From the NCBI GenBank assembly GCA_013400975.1, contig WBMZ01000345.1, positions 248,001 to 312,000 on the forward strand: 64,000 nucleotides of DNA. Reading direction: 5' to 3'. The notes under the pieces are model-generated. The model did not search any database, had not been told where the DNA came from, and saw only the letters and a list, made by a program, of their open reading frames with translations. The translations under genes and the position numbers were made by a program. Position 1 is the first letter of the stretch. Every line of letters begins with the position of its first letter. Of this stretch, positions 54,194-64,000 are shown one piece after another. This stretch comes from Atrichornis clamosus. Lineage: Eukaryota > Chordata > Aves > Passeriformes > Menuridae.

Positions 54194-54210
54194 TTTTTTT
54201 TTTTTTTTTT
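54194..54210. repeat. Homopolymer T run
   Basis: A run of 17 T bases. Similar A runs occur at 15583-15598 and 29776-29791. None is next to a recognisable retrotransposed gene. Confidence 0.9.
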
Positions 54211-55114
54211 CGTTTCTGGATTAGAATTGCTGAGATTTTTTTTTAAAGAAAGAAAGCTCGATTTTCCATTAGAACGATGTCTCATCCTGAGACTCACAAT
54301 TTCCACTCTGGATGTCATAAAGAATTTTCTAAACTCAAAGCAGAAGAGTAATGTCACTGAGTTCTTGGGCTCTGTACTGACATCACTGTAGCACCCTCTT
54401 ACCCTGCTATAACTTCTCCCTAAGCAGCAAACACGAGGTACTGCAATCTACAGTATAATTGTCAGAGCACAACTTCAGAGAAATAAATCTTACTTCTGCT
54501 GTACTTGGAAACAGCGTCACAGATGTCAGTGAAAGTGCTCAACTGCAATAGGTGAACAGTCCTATCATGGATTATCTTTCCAAACTGGCATACATACTTT
54601 TGCTGGATAAATGGTACAGCTTTCTGTATCCACACAGATATATTTTTTAAACTGCCAACTTTATACAAATGCTGCGCAAGTGACATTAATGTCAATATAT
54701 TTCCTCTTTACTTAATAAAAAAATCAGAATTAAAAAATCAACCCTTGTTTTTTGCTGAGATGTTTTCATCCTTATTACCAAAAAAGACATTTCAAAGGCA
54801 TTTTAAAAAAACATTACTCCCTGCATGTGAAAGTATGCTTTCTTTTTTTTCTACTATGTTTTAAAACTGAAGGAAGATGCTGGCTCTCACCCAAGATTCT
54901 GACTACCCTGTCACAGGTATGGACACATACATCAATAAGAAATACTTAAGATTTTTACACATCTGTTTTAAAATTAACATAACTTTTTTCTTTTTCTTTC
55001 TGAAACAATAAAGTTTATCACTAATGAAGTGGGGTTTTTCATGCTTTTTGTTATTAAAGCAGTTCTTCAAAATGCAGTCCTAATCATTGTCCACTTCATC
55101 ACTCATATTGTTGC

Positions 55115-55570
55115 AGAATCATAGAATGGCTGGGGTTGAAGGGGTCTTCTGGATATCATCTAGACCAGCCCTCATGTTAAAGCAGGTTCACCTAGAAAAC
55201 TTTGCACAGGTTCACATCCAGATGGGGTTTGAACAGCTCCAGAGAAAGAGACTCCACAAAATCTCTGGGCAGCCTATTCCATTGTCCTCAAAGTAAAGAA
55301 GTCTTTCCTCATATTCAGATGGAACTACACGTGTTTCATTTTGTGGACATTGGCCCTTATCCTGTTGCTGGGTACTACTGAGAAGAGTCTGGCCTCAACC
55401 TCTTGACACTCACCCTTTAGAAATTTATATGTATTGATAAGGTTCTCTCTCAGTCTTTTCTCCAGGCTAAACAGGCTCAGCTCCCTCAGCCTCCCCCCAT
55501 AAGAGAGATACTCCAGTCCCTTCATCATTTTTATAGCTCTTTGGTGGACCCTCGTAGCTCCTCATCTTTA
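55115..55570 (-). mobile_element. CR1 LINE 3' fragment
   Basis: It begins with agaatcatagaatggctggg, the reversed CR1 tail, and continues with gacattggcccttatcctgt, tgctgggtactactgagaag and aggctaaacaggctcagctc, all standard CR1 3' sequence. The 5' truncation is near 55570, after the tagctcctcatctttaaag segment. Orientation is minus, as for the copy near 32 kb, but the sequences differ clearly, so the two belong to different CR1 subfamilies. Open frames at 55087-55296 (+) and 55325-55528 (-) lie within or across it and are not genes. Confidence 0.93.
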
Positions 55571-55847
55571 AAGTATGATAAATTAGCTCCTAGACTTCTT
55601 AAATGACACTGAACTACATCTACATATAATTAGAATTAGATATTTATTATTTCATAATAAAGCAGTTAAATTGCCACAAAAATTCTGTCAACGTGCGATA
55701 TTTTACGTTAAAAAGCCAGTTCCCATAAGACAGAACTGATTGCTCCAGTATAACATTTAAAGTGGTACAACCTTCATCTGGGCAGCCTTCCAGCTGTCAA
55801 ACTGATGTTTTTCACAAATGCTACATTTTAAAAATCATTCTAGAAGA

Positions 55848-55903
55848 GCAGACATGTTGTAATAAATATCACAGGGCAGACGTGTTGTAATAAATATCAC
55901 AGG
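55848..55903. repeat. Tandem duplication, 28-bp unit, 2 copies
   Basis: The copies at 55848-55875 and 55876-55903 begin gcagac(a/g)tgttgtaataa and differ at one base. They lie about 280 bases right of the CR1 fragment. Confidence 0.95.
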
Positions 55904-57986
55904 GAAGACCCCTATGTGCTCAGGAGAGGAGCAGTGATTCTGGGGGACCAGCACAGACTTTACTCACCTGTTGTGATTCCTCCCTTAAGAAATATTGAAT
56001 AGCAGATTGTGACAGCAGGGAAAGGAAATGCGTACCTTTTTGTTATACGTAGTCCAGCTGCACCCCACATTACAGTGACCTTCTCAGATTTTCTGTGTTT
56101 TGAATGCCTGCTGTCCTACGCACCTCATTCCTCAAAGGTTAATGAGGCAAGAGACAAGAGACAAACAAAAAGGTCAGACAACGAAATGCTGATCTATTGA
56201 CAAAGGCTATGGAATGCAAAAGCAATGCAGAACTCCAGTACTGTCATTCCTGCGTTGCTGACACCACGCTGATGCCAACACGTACAGACATCTCCTTCAG
56301 AAAGTTTTGCTGTGCATGAAGCAGAGAAGTGACCCTGTCTCTCGAGCCCAAAAAGTGGAATCAATGCTATGAAACCCCAGAGGCTGAAGTTCCTGTTTCA
56401 GTATCACTGTGGCATGTTGAAGAACAAAGAGGGAACCAGGGAGGAAGTCAGGAAAATTACTCTACCTGTTTAGCTAAATATGCATTCATTGGAGCAGGTA
56501 CATGCATAAGACTTAGGTCTGCCTCCCAGCTGCCCGTGTCACTTCTGCTCCTCTTCTCCAGGCTTAGGTCTTCCACCAAGGCCAAGAAAGTGCCAGTTGT
56601 CACAGAAACTCTGCAGCTCAGAAGGGGTACAAGCAAGTGTATTACTGCTGTAGATTTTTGTCTTCCTGTCACCAAAGCTGAAAGTAGAAAATGGCAGAAA
56701 ATCTGTCCCTCAATCCAAATGACAAGCAAGAATAATGACTGAGGAGCAATTTACAATGAGAACATTTTTCCATTGTAAAAATTTGATTACTCAGGCACCC
56801 AACTTTTCATTGGAAATGGCACTTCAGTCAATAGGAAGAAATGTCTGGTCAAAATGAGCAAGGAAAAAACCATACATTCCTTCCAATCACTGTCTATCTG
56901 AGCAGGGATTTAAAGATGCTTTTTTTTTTTTACAAGAGGAGGAAGGATTTGCTCAGATTCAGAACTCAAGACACCTGGGGATCTGATTTGTTTCAGAAAA
57001 ATGCACATTTTTAACTTTCAGATAAATTTTAATAAGTCTGTTTTGACTGTTGGAAGCAGATAGAATACTGTTTTAAAATAATCTGCCTTTTTCACCAAAC
57101 ACAGATCTCCATCATTTTAAAAATATGTTTTACTTCTTCAGTTCCACTTCTTTAACAACTAAGAGTTTAAAAGAAAGCAATAATTTGCAAAGCCCTTCCT
57201 GGGCTCCTTCTTTAATTAACAGTGATGTTGAAAAAATGCTACTACTGATAATTACCAGCAAGTTGTAGAACTAGAGAATTAAATCAAAATGTCTAGAGAA
57301 ACAGGTTTGAAAGAACAGTCTCAAAAAACACACCTATCTGCAAGAATGATGAGGAGAGCTGATGTGGAAAAAATATTTTACCTTCGTGTTTGTAAACCTG
57401 CCCTTTACAGTTAAATTAAAAAATGTTAAAAATTGCCCAGGCATCCAGCTTCAGCAGTAAAGCTAAAAATTGAATGAAAAAGAAAACAAAAAAGAAGGAT
57501 TGAAAATGTTTTCTTTACATAGTGAACCAGAATTAAAATGATCAATCTAATAAAGTTGATTCTGGAAATTACAAAGCATAAAATAATACTGAAGGCCTAA
57601 AAACACTGTCCCATGTTTCATAGCTCTGCACAATGCCTTTTCGGTTTGTTGCTTTTTGTAGGGATGGGAAGTGAGGCACCAGAGCCTGTCACTAAACCAC
57701 TAAACAAATAATGTGTCTTCCCTTTGCATGGGCCATTGGAAGGAAATTGCTGCATGGTGCTCCTATTACTTCTCCCTTGACATAAATTATGAGCCACTTA
57801 CAATGATGTAAAAGGATAGATTTTTTTTCTTTGACTGGAAACTTACCTGGCTGATTACTCTGGAGCTTTGATTAATGTTTCTGCCCCATTTTGTATGAAG
57901 GCTAGCAAACTAAATATCATTGGTACTCAGTAACTGCATCAGCACAGTGGACAATAATGAGCAGCAGCTGGGAACAACTGAGGGTT

Positions 57987-58049
57987 TCAAATTGCTAATG
58001 TCATAAATGAGACCAGTTAGGTCAAACTGCTAATGTCATAAATGAGACC
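57987..58049. repeat. Direct repeat, 28-bp arms, period 35
   Basis: The arms at 57987-58014 and 58022-58049 share gctaatgtcataaatgagac and differ at one base; a 7-base spacer separates them. Confidence 0.92.
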
Positions 58050-59810
58050 TGCAGGCTTACTCAGAATGGGAACTCCTCCATTCTCAGTCATGATAGTGAA
58101 AGACCAAACTGTTATATACTCAGAAATTTTAAGTATGTAATGCTAAACACAGCACTGAATTAGTAGTGGAGGGATTTGTCTTTTACCACTGAGAAACACT
58201 TTTCTGAGGTATTTCCGTTGTGATAAATTATTAATGGCTGTTATACTGCCATGGAAAAAAAAAGGAAGATGCATGAGGCAGTGGGTGCCCTGGAGGCACT
58301 AGGTGATAGTGATACCCAGGTCTGGGCACCCTAGGAAGTACAAATGCAGCCAGCACCCACAAAAAAGTTTAAACTTAAGGAATTTCTTACACTAGTTCGC
58401 ACAATCATGTAGGGACATCTGTTTCCATACAGAAGCTGGATATGAAAACAGGAGGAACACAGCACAGGAAAGGGAGGGTAATCTATTGTTTTGACCAATT
58501 GTAAACACAAAGGCTAAATTCAGAATGAATCACTGCAATTGCAAATTCCTCTCTTTTAAAAAACCTCACTGTTAATATTTATTCAACTACAGTAATATTA
58601 CTGGTACATTATTAAACCTGTTGGAAGTAAATGTGCTTGCTTTTCTCCAAGATACCACCCAATGCAATCTAAGTGAGATTTCAAAGTCTGGAGCTGCAGG
58701 CCCAAACACATACATTTCACTTTTTCCATGTGGCCAGAGATGGATGCCTGAAAGCCCACCAAGCAGTGCTTGAGGCCACAGACTCAGGGTTTACTGTCCA
58801 AGGAAAACCTTTGCTGAGTGGAAGAGGGAAGTGGAGCAGGAGGGACTGTGAAATGGCACCTGGAAGAGACGCAAGGACCCTGTTTAATCCAGATCTCTGC
58901 ACTGCTGCTGGTTTTTGTTCACAAGTGAATTTTCTTCATTTTCAGATATTTCCTTTTCCACTCATCATCTTTTATAATATATTACTTTTTTAACCAATAA
59001 ACACAAATACAACCCTCTCTATATATGTACGCAAGCACATAAATAAAGATTATAGTGACTATGTATGAAGCAATAGTTGAATGACACAAGAACATAATTT
59101 AAAAGTTAAAAGCACTGTTAAGGTTGCTGAAAAGAATGTATGAAGTTGTACTACAAAGTTACTGGGCCAGGTTCAGACAAGAATATTTATTATTTGATAG
59201 GTTTTATGTACAAAATAGACCATAAGAATTATTTAGTCTAAAATTTTGCATGACAGAAGTTATAAATGTTACAAGGCATTTACTGGGTGGGGGAAAAATG
59301 TTATTTTCGACAGTCATTGCAGGTTTCTTTTATGCATTAATGATTGAATTTTCTAAATAGAAAGTTCATCAATACTAAAAATAAGGCTATATTAATTAAG
59401 AAATAAATTACCTAGTTCTTGTTGATTTGATTAAACATAATGAAAAATTGAGTCAGTCAATGAGAAAATGAGAATGAGGTAAATTAACTAGTTTCAGACA
59501 AACCTGCTTAGGCATGTCTGTGTCTTTAGAGTGTGCAGTGAGGCAAATAGGCACATCTGAACCATCACCCTGGGCATGGCCATTCTGAATACCTCTCTTA
59601 CTGCATGTGCACACTCCTTCTAGTTACAGTTCTTGCAACTTAGAATTAATCACATGTTGAGACTTTAGTAAATTCTGAGGTGGCACAACAAATTCACTTT
59701 AACCACTTAGAGACCACCTCAGACCCTTTTTAATAAAGATTGGTGTGAACATTTATCCTGTTATAACCGGATTTAAATTCCTTTGTGGATAGCAAATTGA
59801 CAAATACTTT

Positions 59811-60637
59811 TGTAGTGGGCTGACTTTGCCTAGACACCAGGTGCACACCAATCTGCTCTATCCCTCCTCCTTCACAACAGGACGGGAGGAGAAAAATATG
59901 ACAAAAATCTCATGGGTCGATATACTGTGGCCTCTGCACTTCCTCCTGCTCCAGAACGGGGTCCCTCCCATGGAACACAGTCCTTCATGAACTTCCCCAA
60001 GAGGAGTAATTCCCATGGCCTGCAGCTCTTCACAAACTGCCCCAGTGTGGGCCCTTTTCAGAGGCTGCAGTCCCTCAGGAACAGGCTGCTCCAGCATGAA
60101 CCCCCCTCTGGGTCACCGGTCTTGCCAGCAGACCTGCTCCAGCATGGGTTCCTCTCTCCAAAAGGCCACAGGTGCTGCCAGGGTCCTGCTCCACCGTGGG
60201 TGCTCCATGGACACACAGCCTCCTTCAGGCACCTACCCATCGGCTATGGGCTGCAGGTGGGTCTCTGCCCCAGAGCGGGCCCCGTGGGCTGCAGGGGCAC
60301 AGCTGCCTCCCCACGGGCTGCAGGGGAACCTCAGCTCCAACATCCTGGAGCACCTCCTTCCCCTCCTACTTCACTGAGCTTAGAGCCTGCAGAGTTGTCC
60401 TCATTTTTCACTCCTCTTCCCCAGCTGCCCTTGCACAGCACTTCTTACCCTTTTTTCAAATATATAATCACACCAGTGTCAGCAGTGGGCTCACCTCTGG
60501 CCAGTTGTAGATCCTTCCATCTTGCAGACAGCTGGCATTGGCTCTATCTGACATGGGGGAAGCTCCTGATGTCTTCTCACAGAAGGCACCTCTGCAGCCC
60601 TCTTGATACCAAAACCTTGCCACATGAACCCAATGCA
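59811..60637 (+). mobile_element. Solo LTR of an avian endogenous retrovirus (probably ERVL-like)
   Basis: The block opens with TGTAGTGGGCTGAC and ends ...CAATGCA, giving TG...CA termini over about 827 bases. The flanks are acttt (59806-59810) and acgtt (60638-60642), a likely 5-bp target duplication with one mismatch. It is much richer in GC than its surroundings and contains repeated short phrases (ctgctccagcatggg, gggctgcaggggcacagctg) that I associate with a bird LTR family. No internal retroviral genes flank it, so it looks like a solo LTR left by recombination. The family name is from memory; the 256-codon open frame across it is incidental. Confidence 0.65.
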
Positions 60638-60642
60638 ACGTT

Positions 60643-63600
60643 TTCAAGCTATGATCAGCTGTGGTCACTCATTCACAAATAACTGGAAGATCTTTATAAT
60701 TTGAATTCTACTGTGCTTTACCTATGAAATGCCTGCCTCTGATTAAATGGATGATGATTAACCTGATGATTAGCTATCCCCACTTTCATGACTTGAAGTT
60801 TATTGTTATCTCAACGAGCAAAAAGTTTTTATCACTCCGGGTCTTTTGAAAGAAAATCCCCTCTTCATTTCATGGAATTAGGTGATGCTGATTTCCTACA
60901 ACACTAACATGTAGCTGCTAAAAAAGCAAAAACTGCAAGTATTTCATTTTTTTTCCAATATATCACTATATATTAAAAAGTATCACAAATCTATATTACA
61001 GGGACACTCAGAACACTTAGAATACATTTGCATGTAAACAAAGAAAATAATTTTTAATGTAAGACCTAGTGTCTTGGTGATTTTCAAATCCTGCTTTTAT
61101 AACCGAATGGTGTTTTTCAATTGAACTATTGAGTGTCCAGTTAACGAAATGGCTTACTAAATCAATTTTAGGCTCCATTAAGCTCATGGAGGTCTACTCC
61201 TCTCTTTTGAAGCCTGAAGTATGTGCAGCACTTCCCCATGAAATTATGTACCGTTAGAACTGGGAGAATTCCACAAACCAGAGGACTGAGCTTACCCTTG
61301 TTCTGCATGGCCAATCTAGGTCTTCTTATGAAGTTTTCATTTTAATTTAGTTTAAGATCCCATTAGCTTAAAGCAGCACAAATGCTAATAAGGAATCTAT
61401 TTTAGTTACAAGTGTATACAAAGGGTATTTCAGTTTATTTTAAAATATGACTCAGACACCTGGTCAAGTGGACATTGTTTAAGAAATCACTAGTCAAGAA
61501 CTAGGCTGCGGCACCCTGTTCACCCCAAATCTGTAGCGAAATAAAGCAATGCTACTCACCTTAATCTTATTTGGTTGAGATTTAAGCAGACTTGTGATTT
61601 GTCATGTCTGTAGAGTGCATGAATGAGCAATTATCATGGTTGAACTGATGCATGTCGGGCTAACTTGTATGTCTACTCCTTAAATTAATGTGCAATCATC
61701 TTTTTGGGTTGTTTTAATTAAATTGATTTTTAAATCATTCTGTTATTTAAGACAAATTCATCCTTTGTGTTTCCATAGCAATGTGCTAACTGTTGTTTTT
61801 TCAGGGAGAGAAACATGTATTGATTTTACAATAGAAATTTTTTTTAAAGAAAGAAAAAAAATTAATTAAGAAAAGAGAATGTAGTCTATCACACAAAGAA
61901 AAGTATTGTTTTTCTTTGCAATGAAACAGTCTCCAATAAACAAGCTCCTCTCCCTTCAGCAGTAAAATGTGTCTTTGGAACAAGATGGTACCAAATAATT
62001 TATGTTTTCATTAAATAGCTATTTAATTTTGGCCTGCTAATTTGTGGTTGCATAGTTGGCATGGCTCTGTGGACTTTGAGAAAAGTATTACTTATAACTG
62101 ATAAAGAGCCAAGAAATTTCTCTTCATCACTTTTATAGAGATTTTTATTTTCTTGCCAGTTCCTATCAGCTAATTTCCCTTTTCTTCCTAGTTCTCAGAA
62201 ATAATTATTTTTCTAACTGAAAAATAATTCCTTCCAGAGATAAAAGCTTTTGATACGTTTAATTAATATCAAAGGGAACACTGAAAGTGGAACCAGTCCT
62301 ACACACAAAAAAAGAAGTCGATACAGCAATGAAGACCAATATAAAACTTTAAAAAGCAGTAAAAAATTCCAAGTGGATTAAGATCTCTAACTGCATTAAC
62401 TTAATTTCTCTCAAACAATGTTCTAGTTTCTTTTTTGCATCTCAACAGTTATTCTCAAATTCTGTCTTAAGCAAGTCCACTACAGAATTTCTGCACTAAT
62501 GCAAGAAGAAAAGTTTATACCACTGCAGTCCATCAAAAATTCTATATGCAGTGGGATTATTAGAAAGACTTCAAGATACTGTTGTGAAATTTTGACATCA
62601 GAAATTATGAAAGCCAGAATATCATGTGCCAAGTGACTTGTGTCCAGGTCAGCAGTTTGAACCAGGCTCAATATTTTCAGGCCTGTTTTTAGAGGACTCA
62701 TGGGTTCTAAGTAACTTGAAAGAATGACTGAACCAAAATACACCTTCATATCAATAGTATTCATAAGGTGACTTCACTGATCTTCCAGTGCATGTAAGAA
62801 AGGGTTGTTGTCTATATGTAGCTTTATAACACATGCAGGGGAGCTTTGGAGTTAAATATTTGTATCTACCTTACAGTGTTTATTAGAGATGCATAAACTA
62901 CACTGAAAGATATATCTTTAGCCAAATATTAACAGAAGGTTTTGTTGCTAAATTAGCATCAAAGACACATTTGAATGAATGCCCCTTGATTCAAAGCCTC
63001 GACAGTCAGGAAGATTCTGGTAGAATAAAACCTCATTTTGGGTCTATGTCATTTGGTAATTAATGAAATAACTTTATCTGCATTTATGTGAGTAAATTTA
63101 TTCAATTAAATTTGTATCTTGCTAAAAAGAAAAAAAAAAAGAAGAAAATCCAAAACTTTAAAATACATTTAATAAAAGTGACAGCTGGTGGAACAACTGG
63201 GTGGTGGGAGGTTCACATTATGTTTGAGCTGTTCAATTTAATGAGTTTCAGATAATCTGGTGTTTCATGCATGCGTGCATATGTGACTTTGGCTTTTTGA
63301 GGTCATTGGGATGGTGAGGACATCATAGGCTTCTTTGTTTAATAATAGATTAAGTATGATTGCAAAGGAGGTTTCACAGGTGAATGGGGGATTTCAGAAA
63401 AGGCATTAGCTCCAGCTAAGCACTTCTACATTCAAGGAGACTCTATGTCATTATTGGCATTTATGAATAGTTTGAACAAAGCTCTTATAAATTCTGACAC
63501 ACTGGTATTAGTGGAGTGACTTATTCCTGCTGCTACAGGTCTTAAAAGTCTGGACTATTAATGAGAGAAAATGCAGTTAAGGAAAACATGACCTGAATTA

Positions 63601-64000
63601 GAAAAAGGCTAGGTCTGGGTAATAGTGTATGCTACCTTCAGCTACAATATGCTGCAAAAAAACTCTGTGAGAAAGGATACAGGTAAGACAGGCAGAGTTA
63701 TGTATAATAAATAGAAATACTATGTATTACTATAGTACCTGCTCTGGTTTTTAACCATGCAAATCATTCTGTTTGTAATGATGGGAAAGCTCATTGGAAA
63801 GGATATGCCAAACAAGTCAGAAATTGAATCACCTGCTTTAAGTCCCTTGAGGACGTGACTTTAATAGTAGAATCTCATACAAATAGATTTATAACCACAG
63901 AGACATCAAATGTACATTCACGCTGATTTTATTTTCATACACACAATTGCTCACAAAGTAATGCTAAGAAGGGCAGCCAGACTTTATGATGCTATTGCGT
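60643..64000. other. Intergenic, no gene found
   Basis: AT-rich sequence to the right edge. No open frame with a domain motif and no repeat family was recognised. The stretch around 61550-61800 has many TAAT-type motifs and could be a conserved non-coding element, which is only a guess. Confidence 0.5.

Larger units (their letters stand above)
32500..55114. other. Intergenic, no gene established
   Basis: A long AT-rich stretch between the two CR1 fragments. It contains one longer minus-strand open frame at 48919-49284 of unknown nature, a small tandem repeat at 50010, and simple repeats. No MAM, LDLa or other recognisable exon was found. Some parts (for example 42780-42960) are rich in homeodomain-like motifs, but conservation cannot be judged here. 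Confidence 0.55.
55571..59805. other. Intergenic, no gene established
   Basis: This region holds two small duplications (55848, 57987) and a moderately GC-richer section at 55930-56750 with a 137-codon open frame (56329-56742) lacking any recognised motif. The rest is AT-rich and featureless. Confidence 0.55.

Noticed and set aside
59912..60682. 256-codon plus-strand open frame, the longest in the window
   Set aside because: It lies almost wholly inside the solo LTR, owes its length to low stop density in GC-rich repeats, and encodes no retroviral or other domain.
1..64000. tRNA, rRNA, snRNA, CRISPR or bacterial operon signals
   Set aside because: None was recognised; the spliced exons, CR1 tails and LTR show vertebrate nuclear DNA.

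Overview
This is a stretch of an avian-type vertebrate nuclear genome. It is AT-rich and gene-poor, with split coding exons separated by introns of several kilobases. The host call rests on repeats: two 5'-truncated CR1 LINE tails ending in the typical ATTCTATG-type 3' repeat, a short CR1 reverse-transcriptase fragment, and one solo LTR of a kind common in bird genomes. The species cannot be named from the sequence.

One protein-coding gene can be supported. It runs on the minus strand from 17600 to beyond the left edge. Six exons were rebuilt by hand from splice sites, reading phase and protein motifs: 17438-17600, 14531-14671, 10482-10576, 10243-10401, 6187-6280 and 2114-2257. Joined, they encode a signal peptide, a short degenerate LDL-receptor class A (LDLa)-like cysteine segment, one complete MAM domain, and the first exon of a second MAM domain. 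Every exon junction keeps the frame (phases 1, 1, 0, 0, 1). The architecture fits the 5' end of MALRD1 (Diet1), a large MAM/LDLa-repeat protein of intestinal epithelium; this name is a family-level inference. The rest of the gene must lie to the left of position 1.

The approximately 46 kb to the right (17601-64000) lies upstream of this gene and appears intergenic. The first 250 bases or so upstream of the start codon hold sites resembling HNF1 and CDX2 motifs, which would suit an intestinal gene but are unproven. Further right are CR1 tails (about 32030-32499 and 55115-55570), a solo LTR with a probable 5-bp target duplication (59811-60637), three small tandem duplications, a perfect 20-bp palindrome, and long AT-rich stretches with no convincing exons. 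Almost all other open reading frames are chance frames or frames inside repeats. No RNA gene, CRISPR array or intact mobile element was recognised.
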